64,000 bases of DNA from Hydrangea macrophylla (lineage: Eukaryota > Streptophyta > Magnoliopsida > Cornales > Hydrangeaceae), in assembly GCA_033977485.1 (NCBI GenBank), contig CM066992.1, forward strand, positions 106,999,450 to 107,063,449, in the 5' to 3' direction. Of this stretch, positions 45,114-54,668 are shown piece after piece. Both the position numbers and the translations under genes were made by a program. The notes under the pieces are model-generated. The model searched no databases. It was not told the DNA's origin and saw only the letters and a list, made by a program, of their open reading frames with translations. Position 1 is the stretch's first letter. Each line of letters starts with the position of its first letter.

Positions 45114-45350
45114 GGAATGGGCCGGGATTTACCTAACACCGAGCCCGGCATGGGAGACGAGGGGTGTGTCCGCCCAGGACCGATGGCCAGGGTCCACTCC
45201 GGGATGGGCTAGCAGGCCACTTCTATCTTCTTCATGATTTGGCTCGGGGCTTAGCGGGCTTCGGGTTAGGCCGTGGATATCATTGGGGGTGTCCGCCCCG
45301 GACAAAATGTAATGAACAGGACCTCACAGCTCGACCGGGCTTTTAAGAAA
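45113..45350. repeat. GC-rich block, second copy
   Basis: Matches 35161-35280 in CACCGAGCCCGGCATGGGAGA, GACCGATGGCCAGGGTCCAC and TCCGCCC/GTCCACCC words, then diverges. It follows array 2 just as the first copy follows array 1, with fragment 5 interposed there. Confidence 0.55.
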
Positions 45351-45354
45351 AAAG

Positions 45355-45655
45355 TTTGGATATTAAGACAATTAATGTGGACATTTGATAAATAAGGTTT
45401 GACCCCTATATAACCTGGTAATGTCCAACTTATTACCAGGTCCAACTTATTTCTTGTACATGGCCTAATATAACCTGGTAATGGCCTAATATAAATGGCC
45501 TAATATAACCAGGTCCAACTTTTTTTTTTAAAGGTCCAACTTATTTCTTGTAAATGGCCTAATATAACCTGGTAATGTCCAAATATCTTTTGTGAAGGTC
45601 CAAACTTTGTTCATTATGTTCAAATATTGATTGTCAATGTGCAAATGTAACAAGT
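45355..45655. repeat. TGTCCAA / AATATAACCTGGTAATG repeats
   Basis: AATATAACCTGGTAATG recurs near 45409, 45469 and 45561, with GGCCTAATATAA and GTCCAACTTATTTCTTGTA. This is a locally reshuffled part of the ATGTCCAAA array. Confidence 0.65.
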
Positions 45656-45667
45656 ACTTGATATGGG

Positions 45668-45850
45668 ACATGCCTTCCTTGCACTATAAGTATTATGGTT
45701 CATAGGTATTAATTGCTTTGTCAATCGATAGTTAATCTACAATGCCTTGGAGGAACTCTTCCCAGAACCCGGGGTACTTGCCATTGAGCATGCTGATTTT
45801 GATGGTATTGAGCACTTGACTTTAGTTATTGGAGGTGTGAGATTGCATAA
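45668..45850 (+). pseudogene. CCT-beta fragment 7
   Basis: INCFVNR-like text, then [20 protein letters not shown] and EHLTLVIGG, shifted frame between parts. Flanked on both sides by ATGTCCAAA repeats in opposite orientations. Confidence 0.7.
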
Positions 45851-45856
45851 AGAACA

Positions 45857-46169
45857 CATTATGAGGAAATATTTGAATATTGAAAGGACCAACATGCACA
45901 TTCCCGGCGACATTTGCACATTCTTAATCAATATTTGAACATAAAATCAAATTTTGGACACTCCTATAACAACGTTGGACACTTAGGAAACAAGATTGGA
46001 CATTCAAACTGTGTTTGGACATTAAGACAGTAAATGTGAACATTTGAAAAACAAGTTTAGACCATGATAAAACATGCTTGGACATTTGCAGGTTATTCTT
46101 GGAACTATAAAGAGAATTTTGGACATTCGGAAACAAATTTGAAAATTAGGAAACACCCTTGGAACATTT
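45857..46169 (-). repeat. ATGTCCAAA-type array 3, inverted
   Basis: The same words appear on the minus strand (TTTGGACATT, TTGGACACT, AACATTTG on plus), about 14 copies. It reads opposite to arrays 1 and 2. Confidence 0.75.
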
Positions 46170-46403
46170 AGCGGGAAGAGGAAGCTTACTAAGCGCTCAA
46201 GAGGCAGGACACAGGAATATATCCCTGAATCATATGACACTTCTCTTGCTCAACAGGCCCAGGCCTTAGGCAAAAAAGATGGAGACAGAAAGGAAGAAAG
46301 AGGATTCGCACCGGCAACTCTGGATGATTGGATCACTGATCTTCGGGGCAGGGCAGTCGAGAGAGAAAATATCTTCAACCTAAATAGAATCTTGAACCTC
46401 TAA
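46170..46403 (+). pseudogene. Open fragment upstream of the transposon-type frame
   Basis: A 77-codon open stretch with no start (SGKRKLTKRSRGRTQEYIPE, LDDWITDLRGRAVERENIF) ends at TAA 46401-46403. Its charged composition suggests the tail of a retroelement polyprotein. The sequence just after it (GTACAAGAAGCTCAAAA) is repeated within the next frame at about 46485. Identity unknown. Confidence 0.4.
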
Positions 46404-46450
46404 GTACAAGAAGCTCAAAAGGCGGAGGGTTTCAGACTCGTCTTCAAATC

Positions 46451-47788
46451 ATGAGCCCTAGAACCAGAAATTCTACTCGTTCAAGTACAAGAAGCTCAAA
46501 AAGGCAGAGGGTTTCAGCCTCACCCTCGTCCAGCTCTGCTAGGCATCTATTTGAAGAAGACGAAGCACAGGAACTCAATTTCAGAGACGAGGACAGCAAA
46601 GCTCGGTTCAACAGCATCATCAACAAGCGGAATATTGAAATTGGAAAGGTAATTCCCCCAAATTTCTTCACAAACGAGGGATTGCCCATCAATAATTTAT
46701 TTCAAGCCATAGGTTGGTCCAATTTCTTAGCCATTAACGAACCTACCTATTCTACTCTTTTGAAACTCTTCTACACCCATTTTTTGGTTATCAATGACAC
46801 TACCATCTCATCTTATCTTTATGGTGAGGAGATTTCACTTTCCCTCAAAGATCTTCGCCTATCCCTAAAAATACCAAAAGGGGATTTTGAAATCTACGAG
46901 AAGAAAGCTTGGCCTAAACTCGAAGGCTTTGATTGTGTGCTTGCTATGAATTTGATTTGTGACTCTGAAACAATTACTAGCCCTGATCACATTCTCTCTC
47001 TCTCCTCACTCACCTTAATTTCTCGCCTCATTCACAAAATTATAACCTTCAACATTCTTCCAAGACTTGGCAGTAAGCAGCACATTTCCAAAATGGAAGT
47101 GTTTTTGATTTGGTGTGTGCTAAAAGGAGTTAAAATTGACCTTGCCTTTGTGATTTTGAGTCACATGAGGTCTTGTGTCGGTAAAACCAAGGGAACTCTG
47201 CCATTTGGAATGGTTTTCACCAGAATCCTGAAATTTCAATCAATTCCCCTCTCTGGAGAATCCATCATTCCCTCCAAAGACACCATCTTTTCTGTGAAAC
47301 TTTTACATCTAATGCACCTCAAAAAGATTGAGGGCAATTGGGTCCCTGTTTCTATCCTTGAAAAACAGGATGTTCCTTCTCAGATTCCTTCTACTTCACG
47401 ACCTCCTCGGGCCACAACCTCTGCAAATTCCCAACTGTTGGAACAGATTTCTGCGCAAATTGGCCAATTCTTGGTGAATTTTGATGAGAAGATCAATTCT
47501 CTCTCTTCGACTATTAATGCTGCCATTCCATGCCTGGAATCCAAAGTGGAATCTCTCTCCTTTACTGTTGCAGCCCTTCAGAGATCCTATATGAACAATG
47601 TTGAGTCCACCAACAATCAATTAATTGAAATGAACACCAGACTGGATACCTTGGACTTCAACATGAGGAGATTTACTTCTCAGGGCAATGACTTCTATGA
47701 CTTATGGAATCGTCGCGCCTCAGACCAGGAAAAACTTGCTGCGGATACTTGTTTAGCCATCAATAGACTCTTGCGAAGGGCTCCTTAG
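46451..47788 (+). CDS. Putative plant transposon protein (retroelement-associated extra ORF)
   Basis: An uninterrupted frame of 445 residues. A basic, serine-rich N-terminus (about 1-30) precedes a globular part: NLFQAIGWSNFLAINEPTYS, LLKLFYTHFLVIN, EEISLSLKDLRLSLKIPKGD, then LSSLTLISRLIHKIITFNIL, KMEVFLIWCVLKGVKIDLAF and LPFGMVFTRIL. This order resembles the plant-specific 'putative plant transposon protein' domain found in LTR-element ORFs, as I remember it. The C-terminal ~100 residues (about 325-420) look coiled-coil (LLEQISAQIGQF, VESTNNQLIEMN). A purine tract follows at 47821, consistent with an extra ORF ahead of a 3' LTR. The start is the first in-frame ATG. Biochemical role unknown. 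Confidence 0.6.
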   Translation: MSPRTRNSTRSSTRSSKRQRVSASPSSSSARHLFEEDEAQELNFRDEDSKARFNSIINKRNIEIGKVIPPNFFTNEGLPINNLFQAIGWSNFLAINEPTYSTLLKLFYTHFLVINDTTISSYLYGEEISLSLKDLRLSLKIPKGDFEIYEKKAWPKLEGFDCVLAMNLICDSETITSPDHILSLSSLTLISRLIHKIITFNILPRLGSKQHISKMEVFLIWCVLKGVKIDLAFVILSHMRSCVGKTKGTLPFGMVFTRILKFQSIPLSGESIIPSKDTIFSVKLLHLMHLKKIEGNWVPVSILEKQDVPSQIPSTSRPPRATTSANSQLLEQISAQIGQFLVNFDEKINSLSSTINAAIPCLESKVESLSFTVAALQRSYMNNVESTNNQLIEMNTRLDTLDFNMRRFTSQGNDFYDLWNRRASDQEKLAADTCLAINRLLRRAP

Positions 47789-47820
47789 TTGTTTTTCTCC
47801 TGTTCCTTTTTTATGACAAT

Positions 47821-47837
47821 GAAAGGGGGGGAAAGGA
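47821..47837 (+). other. Polypurine tract-like run
   Basis: GAAAGGGGGGGAAAGGA, 33 bases after the stop codon, resembles an LTR element polypurine tract. I cannot define an LTR after it. 47840-48200 is T-rich without coding features. Confidence 0.4.
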
Positions 47838-48237
47838 AATTGCTGTTATGTTTTTGGCTGCCCTGCCCCTGTTTATTGGCATTTGGATAGTTTTGTCTGC
47901 TTTTGTTAAGCATTAATTATATATGTAAAATGAACATTTTTATGTACATGATTTGCTTTGGTTGTTGTGATCTTGTGTTTTGTTTTCATTAGCTTGGTAG
48001 AGTAATCTCAGATTATGAATTTGTGAGATTAATAATTGTGTTTTTTTTTTCTTTCTAATTTCTGGATTTCCTTGAATTTGGTTAAACCCCATATTGGTGT
48101 TTTGGTTAATAACTCATTCTTTGTGTTCAGCATTTGATTAGAGTTCTTCTATTCGTGTATGATTTGAATCTCTGTGTCCCCTTTCGTCTGGTTTATTAAT
48201 CTTGTTTTTTTATGATGAAATGAAAAAAAAAAAAAAA

Positions 48238-48543
48238 CAGGCTGAAGTTGCCAAGGGCAATTGCAGTGACAGCATGGAACTGAGTATTCCAGGAGAGTTG
48301 TTAGCGCTGATGGAGGATGATGGGGATGCCACCGAATCTTCAAAGATGAGTGAACTCATAGCGAGGGAGGTGTACTGGTCATCTGGCTCTCCTGATCGAG
48401 TTGGCGCAACCCCCCTGGTGCCTTTCAATGATTTGAACTTGCAATGCTGTGAAGATACTGTGGCTTATGTCGATGATGTGAAAGGAGTGGGTGATGAGAT
48501 CAGGATGGATGAGTCTCCGTTTGGCCTTGGGGGTACCAGTTAA
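48238..48543 (+). pseudogene. Unidentified exon-like frame
   Basis: Preceded by a poly-A run and CAG, the open frame reads AEVAKGNCSDSMELSIPGEL, LALMEDDGDATESSKMSEL, FNDLNLQCCEDTVAYVDDVK and ends at TAA 48541. The acidic, non-repetitive composition suggests a protein or a captured 3' exon. I do not recognise it. Confidence 0.4.
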
Positions 48544-48892
48544 GGGTACTTTTCAGTTGTTTTTTTTTTGCAAAGTCAGTTGTGGTTCAAACTCATTGTT
48601 TATGATATGGAATTGTTTTTAGTGTATCCTAGTGTGTGTTCCCATGTCTATGTTGCCTTGCCCGTTTCTTTCGGGGGCACAATCAAATGTTCTTTACCAA
48701 CTTTCTCATCAAACAACCAAAAAAATAAAAATTGAAGCCTTACAAAAACAAAAGTGCTAGTATATATAGTTGTAAATACCTTGCGATTGATGAGACGAAT
48801 CAAAGCTTGTGCAATATCAAATTTCTTTCTTTTATTTTTTGTGCCGAAAGCAAGGGTCGGTGCCCAAGTAAATGAAATAGAAATATTTTTGC

Positions 48893-48997
48893 TTTTTACA
48901 CCCACCATTTATTAATTGGGAAATTCGATTCGCACCCACCTATTTGCTTTTTACACCCACCATTTATTAATTGGGAAATTCGATTCGCACCCACCTA
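48893..48997. repeat. Two tandem copies of a 53 bp CACCCACC unit
   Basis: GCTTTTTACACCCACCATTT, ATTAATTGGGAAATTCGATT, CGCACCCACCTATTT is repeated head to tail at about 48890 and 48946. A third copy lies at 49983-50038. Related words occur on the other strand at 12750-12860. Confidence 0.85.
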
Positions 48998-49139
48998 TTT
49001 TACTCAGTATACCCACCTATTCTCTACACCCACAGGTGCATATTTTCTATTAAATATTTTTTATTAAATATTTTCTACTTTAGGCCTCTACTCTATTTAG
49101 CCATCTGCTTCGGGAGAAATGGAATAAATATTTTTGTTT

Positions 49140-49500
49140 TTTTTTTCAAATTTCTTTCTTTTATTTTTTGTGCCGAAAGTAAGGGGTCGGTGCCCAAGTA
49201 AATGAAATAGAAATGTTTTTGTTTTTTTTTTGTTTGTCGGAATTGGACGCCGCCCCAATCTCTTTGTTATTTTCTTAGTGATCATTCTCGTAGGTATTTT
49301 TTTAATGATCAATCAGGTATTTTTCTTTACTTGTTGAATATGAGAAAGTGCCAATTTTCTGTTAAAACAGGCACCTACTCTCTGTTTTAAGCCTCTACTC
49401 TATTTAGCCATCTGCTTCACGCCTGTGTTTCAGGCACCTACCTTCTGAAATAGGCACAGCTAATTGCTGGCAAAAGTTGTTGTCTCATGTGCTATCACCA
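49140..49500. repeat. Dispersed repeat R2, copy 1
   Basis: The text from GTGCCGAAAGTAAGGGGTCGG through GGAATTGGACGCCGCCCC recurs at 63811-64000 nearly identically. The GGCACCTACTCTCTGTTTTA part recurs at 62540-62700. An earlier partial copy is at 48838-48880. Non-coding, family unknown. 49500-50040 is AT-rich without recognised features. Confidence 0.75.
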
Positions 49501-50040
49501 CTAATTGTTTATGTTCCCGTTTAATATTAAAAATAAAAATAAAAAATTTGAATCATCTTTAGCAAGCAAGTGATTCATAATCAGGGCAAGTATTTTAAGG
49601 CGTGGGAGCAAGTTTATCTGAGAATAAAAGGAAGTCCTATACAATTCCAATTACGTTCAAAATGTGTCAAGTTCAGTACATGATTAAGAGCACGTGAATC
49701 GTGCTTAGGGCAAGTATTTTAAGGCGTGGGGGCAAATTTTTCTAAGAATAAAACTTCATATTTTGTTTACTATTTATACAGATTCAATGTCTAGGGTTGC
49801 TAAAATTGAAGGGGATGTGTGTATTAGGTAATATCAAAATATCATATGAGAAGAAATCAGCTCATTCGTTCAACCAAAAGTAGCGTTGGTATTGTTAGAG
49901 AAAATGATTATCTCTTGAAACTGCTATGCATCATTTACTTTTGAATGGGGGAGCATATAAACTCATGTTTTAGGCATATTTTGCTTTTTACACCCAGCAT
50001 TTATTAATTGGGAAATTCGATTCGCACCCACCTATTTTAC

Positions 50041-50480
50041 TACCATATTTGGACATTAAAGGAACCAAACATGTTTTATGAAGGTCAAAACTTATTTATC
50101 GAAAGTCCACATTTATTGTCTTAATGTTCAAACACATTTTTGAATGTCCAAACTTGTTTTCAAAGTGTCCAATGCTGTGCCATGAATGTCCAAACTTTGC
50201 AATTTAAGTTCAAATATTGATTATCAAGATGCAAATGTCGCCGTGAATGTGGAAATTGATTCACCAGTATTTGGACATCAGTAGCATTACTTAGGAATAG
50301 AACGAACCAAACTGGACATTCAATATGTCCAATTATTCCCTTAAGATATCCAAATAGGTGCAGTGAATGTTCCATCTGTGTATCCTAATTTTCAAACTTC
50401 TTCCCTGAATGTCCAAATTATCTCTTAAGATGTCCAAGGTTAACCGGAAACATGTTTTATTAAGGTCCAAACTTGTTTTT
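50041..50480 (+). repeat. ATGTCCAAA-type degenerate array 4
   Basis: About 15 ATGTCCAAA-family words, including the ordered phrase AAGTTCAAATATTGATTATC, AATGTCGCCGTGAATGTGG seen in arrays 1 and 2. Confidence 0.75.
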
Positions 50481-50760
50481 CAAATGTCCATACTTATTGT
50501 GGAGTAAACTATGGTATCATCACTATTGAGGCAAAATACAAAGAACAATTTGATTTGTACTCCAAGTTCACGTCCAAACTTGTTTTTCAAATGTCCATAT
50601 TTATTGTGGAGTAAACTATGGTATCATCACTATTGAGGCAAAATACAAAGAACAATTTGATTTGTACTCCAAGTTCACCGAGTTAGTGGAGCAACCGTGT
50701 GGCTTCAAATTTGACGAAACATCAAAACTAATAAGTGTGTCATCCGATCGCGTCTGGGAC
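50466..50760 (+). pseudogene. Tandemly duplicated coding-like fragment
   Basis: About 107 bases (GTCCAAACTTGTTTTTCAAA to TACTCCAAGTTCAC) are repeated head to tail at 50466-50572 and 50573-50680. The plus-strand frame reads YGIITIEAKYKEQFDLYSKF then TELVEQPCGFKFDETSKLI, probably protein-coding in origin. A diverged third copy lies at 61023-61180. Gene not recognised. Confidence 0.5.
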
Positions 50761-50867
50761 ATATATGGATTTGTTTGTTTCCTTACCATAGCCTCATTTC
50801 TTATCCTCTTACAAAGTTTATGTTATCATCTGTTAACACAAAGTTGCGATTTGGTTTGTTGTAACAC

Positions 50868-51018
50868 GGTTATAACACGAACACGACCCATTTATTAATC
50901 GTGCTAAACGGATTGACCCGTCTACGACCCGAACCTATTAAGGCCAAACCCAAACCTGCTTAAACCGTGTTGGGTTCGTATCGTGTTATCGTGTCATGTC
51001 AGAAATTGCCACCCCTCG
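50868..51018. mobile_element. hAT-type MITE scrap
   Basis: AACACGAACACGACCCATTT and GGTTCGTATCGTGTTATCG pair loosely as inverted repeats, ending in AAATTGCCACCCCTC, a common plant hAT-MITE terminus from memory. 51020-51560 carries no gene that I recognise. Confidence 0.35.
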
Positions 51019-51561
51019 ATACATCAAGCCACAAAGGTTAATCAACAAGAAGAAAAGAAAAAACAAAGGTTTAGCCAATAGAGTTCAAACCCAAATATAT
51101 CAGCCATAGAGGCTAATAAATACATAAGCCAACGAAGGCTAATACAACTCAAATATCCAAATAAAAACTTAATACAACCCAAATATCCAAAGTACCAATA
51201 AAAACTAGAACAAGGAAACGTACAAACTCCTCAATCTCCTCGGCATCAGCTGCAATCAATAACAAATTGCAACCAAAATAGAAAGATAAAAAGAATTAGA
51301 GAGAAACTGAATTAGAAAGAAACAGAAAACTGAAAAATACAAACAAATAAATAAAACACACTAACCTCCAACTGTCTGTTTTGTACAGATATTTTAAAAT
51401 TTTGAAAAAATTAAAATGTAAAAACTCAAAAGAAGTAATTAGTTTAGAGAATAATTTATTTATAACTAGAGAGCATAGTATTTAGAACTTTTTGAGTTCA
51501 TCAATGCCAAACAAGAAAGAAGAGCTTTATTCTCCTTCTCTACTTTTATGAAATCTTTCCA

Positions 51562-51988
51562 GTTCAAGCTACAAATTCGTTTTTTACGTCTTACACAACT
51601 CACAAGTCTTTCTGAGTAAAAAAAAAAAAAGAAACCTTACCCCAGGAGCTGGTTTCTCTAGCAGCTATCATGAGGCCTCTGCTCCTGCTGCAAGAAAAGA
51701 AATACTTATTTTGGACATAGGCAATAAACAGCTGTTCAACCAACATAGGCCAAACCCAAAAAGAACTAGCCATAAAGGCCAATTCTCACAAGTACATGAA
51801 TAATATATCAAGCCAACAAAGGCTAATACAAACCAAATATCCAAAGTAGGAATACAAAAATCCAATATCCAAAGTACAAATAACAACTAGAACAAGGAGA
51901 TGTAAAACCTACTACTACTCCTCGCTCTCTCCTCAACATCATATGCAATCAAAAACAAAGAGAAGCGAAAGTTTAGAAGGAAGTTGCA
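51562..51988. repeat. Segment D, copy 1
   Basis: TTCAAGCTACAAATTCGTTTT through CAAAGAGAAGCGAAAGTTTAG recurs at 54257-54668 almost unchanged. The last 190 bases recur again at about 54807-55000. Non-coding. Confidence 0.9.
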
Positions 51989-52743
51989 TCATATGCTACC
52001 GGAGATCTTGTATGCTACACTCATGTTGGAGTGGCTCGCATCCGGTGTTGAGAGTGAGTGGTTATGGAATTTGGTATCAGGAAGTTGCACGGTTTGACCT
52101 TACGGCTATTTGCATTGCCACGGCGGCAAATCATTGCACCGCATGTCTTAGCATGATTTTAGAAGTAGTAGTACATTTCTTCAATGCTATCTACTGAGCC
52201 ATCGTGCTTAATGAATCTATAAAACTACTTTGTTTCAGGTGAAGTCAACAAGGGCAAGGCCCACGAGTAGTCGATTCGGATATATCTTTTGAAGACGTCC
52301 TTTACGGAGTCTTATCTTTTGAAAAGAACTTCTTAGTTCATTGTTTGGATTTGGGGATTTGTTATAGATGTAATCTAATGCCTAGACATTATTTGGATTA
52401 CTAAGCTTACATGTTCTTCCCTATTCTTTTGTGATGCAAAGCATATTGAAGAGCACTTTTAAGAACCTTTGACCATCCAAAGGACAAAGGAAGAAAGGCT
52501 AAAAGTCACACTTAATGCTGTCTGTTTGGAGTTGAGCTGTAGAGTTAAATGCTGTCTGTTGTAGTTGAGCTGCAGAATTAATGATGTCTTTTTGAGCTTC
52601 TATTTCATTAACTTTTTTTAATCCTATTTATAGTGCAAGACTCATATTGTAAAAAACATATAACCAAATTTGCATAACACGAACTTGAAAAAATAAATAA
52701 AAAAAACTAATACTTGAGGATTAAGAACACGACCAATGTCAAC

Positions 52744-52990
52744 CTAAGCAATGCATACCACAAAAGTGTTGGCTCTGACAACATCAAGCATTGTAACTAC
52801 CAAAAGTCGCTTCGGATCATAGGTGCCAGCTTTCTTGAAAATTTCTGCTGCAATAGGAACTGTAGAGTTCACGGGATTGCTGATCAAGTTGACAATGGCC
52901 TTAGGGTAGCACTTAAAAAGTTTGTTACTTGTCTCTCCCGGTTTCCTTGGGAGATCCATACCGGTAAGGGCATCCTCTAGTTGCGGTTGC
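52744..52990 (-). pseudogene. NAD-malate dehydrogenase fragment, copy A
   Basis: The minus frame reads [15 protein letters not shown], a junction, [37 protein letters not shown] and [15 protein letters not shown]. It matches the mid region of mitochondrial/glyoxysomal-type MDH, including the NPVNSTVPI motif. The stretch corresponding to [14 protein letters not shown] in copy C is missing in frame. Upstream [12 protein letters not shown] is encoded at 52975-53010. Only internal exons are present. Confidence 0.85.
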
Positions 52991-53123
52991 CCAAGGAAAC
53001 CTCAGACCTAGTAAATCAACAAATCAAGTTCAGTTAAAGTGGTTTCCTTTCCTTTCCTTCACTAAATACACAAACCAAACAGAGCTTAAGCTTGTTTGGT
53101 TCGTGGATTTGGTGAGGGAAGGC

Positions 53124-53218
53124 TCTGTTTAGTTCCTGGATTTGATGAGGGAAAAGAGAGGGTTTCCATCTTGTTTTCTTTTCCCCTCATGAAATCCATG
53201 AACCAAGCAAAGCCTTGA
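53124..53218. mobile_element. Small MITE (~95 bp)
   Basis: Ends GGCTCTGTTTAGTTCCTGGA and TCCATGAACCAAGCAAAGCC form inverted repeats of about 24 bases. Equivalent copies lie at about 57345-57437 and 61622-61715. No clear target duplication. Confidence 0.6.
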
Positions 53219-53258
53219 GAAACTGAGAAGAAAAAGAGATGAAAAAATAGACACACCC

Positions 53259-53860
53259 AATTCAAAATTGTGCTTCCCATATTTTGTATTCAAATAGAGA
53301 AAGAGATTACCTTTCCGGTGACAGCAGCACTACGGTGCCAAGTGCGATGGTGTTGACCATCCGGTGGTGTTGGCCACAGTGAGAGAGAACACACACACAC
53401 ACACAGAAGGTAAAGTAAGTGAGAATTCGAAGAGACATTTCAAGTCTTGGAGAGAGCGAGAGAGCAATTCAAAATTTTGCTTTCCAGATTTTGTATTTAA
53501 ATGGAAAAAAAAAGAGATTACCGTTCCGGTGACAGCAGCAGTACGGTGCCAGTGCGATGGTGTTGACCGTCCGGTGGTGTTGGCCGCAGTGAGAGAGAAC
53601 ACACACACACACACAGAAGGTAAAGTAAGTGAGAATTCGAAGAGACATTTCAAGGCTTGGAGAGAGAGCGAGAGAGCAATTCAAAACTTTGCTTTCCAGA
53701 TTTTGTATTTAAATGGAAAAAACGAGATTACCGTTCCGGTGACAACGGCGGTACGGTGCCAGTTGCAGTGGTGTTTGCCGTCCGATGGTGTTGGCCGTCC
53801 GGTGGTGTTGGCCACAGTGAGATAACGGAAACACACACACACACACACACACAAAGGGCC
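53259..53860. repeat. Three tandem ~205 bp units with (CA)n tracts, segment A
   Basis: Units starting AATTCAAAA at about 53261, 53465 and 53678 each contain AGATTACC.TTCCGGTGACA, GTGTTGGCC.CAGTGAGAG and ACACACACACAC. The array recurs at 57480-58075 (segment B) and with two units at 61760-62115 (segment C). It yields long CA-derived spurious frames. Confidence 0.9.
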
Positions 53861-54256
53861 CCCATAAAATAGATTTTACATACTGTAATTTGTAATATTT
53901 CTTGTAGAAGACGTAAGTAATAGTTTGTCCATTCCTTAACTTTGAAAGTGAGTTCCCACTCTAGCACACCTTACCCACTTGCCTACTACTCTTTATAATA
54001 GATGCATGTACACAAGTCACTAAACAAGCCATTTGTCAAGCCTATTCAAGAGCTTTTTCACTTATTTATTATTTTTTCCACCCAAACTACCCTTACAAAC
54101 TTATGTAATTTACTATAGTCTATACAATCCTATAAACAAGCCTATAAACGAGCTTTTACACAAACTTGTTTACGGGCCTTAATAAAACATGTTCATGAGT
54201 TATCAAACTGAGCTCATGTCAGTTTGAACTTGGCTTTGTTTATTTCACAAGCCCAG

Positions 54257-54668
54257 TTCAAGCTACAAATTCATTTTTTACGTCTTACACAACTCACAAG
54301 TCTTTCTGAGTAAAATAAAAAGAAACCTTACCCCAGGAGCTGGTTTCTCTAGCAGCTATCATGAGGCCTCTGCTCCTGCTGCAAGAAAAGAAATACTTAT
54401 TTTGGACATAGGCAATAAACAGCTGTTCAACCAACATAGGCCAAACCCAAAAAGAACTAGCCATAAAGGCCAATTCTCACAAGTAAATGAATAATATATC
54501 AAGCCAACAAAGGCTAATACAAACCAAATATCCAAAGTAGGAATACAAAAATCCAATATCCAAAGTACAAATAACAACTAGAACAAGGAGATGTAAAACC
54601 TACTACTACTCCTCGCTCTCTCCTCAACATCATATGCAATCAAAAACAAAGAGAAGCGAAAGTGTAGA
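54257..54668. repeat. Segment D, copy 2
   Basis: Matches 51562-51988. It starts directly after segment A, showing that D+A is a tandemly repeated unit. Confidence 0.9.

Larger units (their letters stand above)
51995..54253. repeat. Segment A, first copy of a 2.26 kb duplication
   Basis: From GCTACCGGAGATCTTGTATG to TTTATTTCACAAGCC it matches 56177-58471 with very few differences; the second copy has about 40 extra bases near 56800. It holds a malate dehydrogenase fragment, a small MITE and a three-unit tandem repeat. Confidence 0.95.

Noticed and set aside
53330..54000. Several 70-150 residue frames with Thr-His or Cys-Val runs
   Set aside because: They are translations of the 205 bp tandem units and their (CA)n tracts, repeated identically in segment B.
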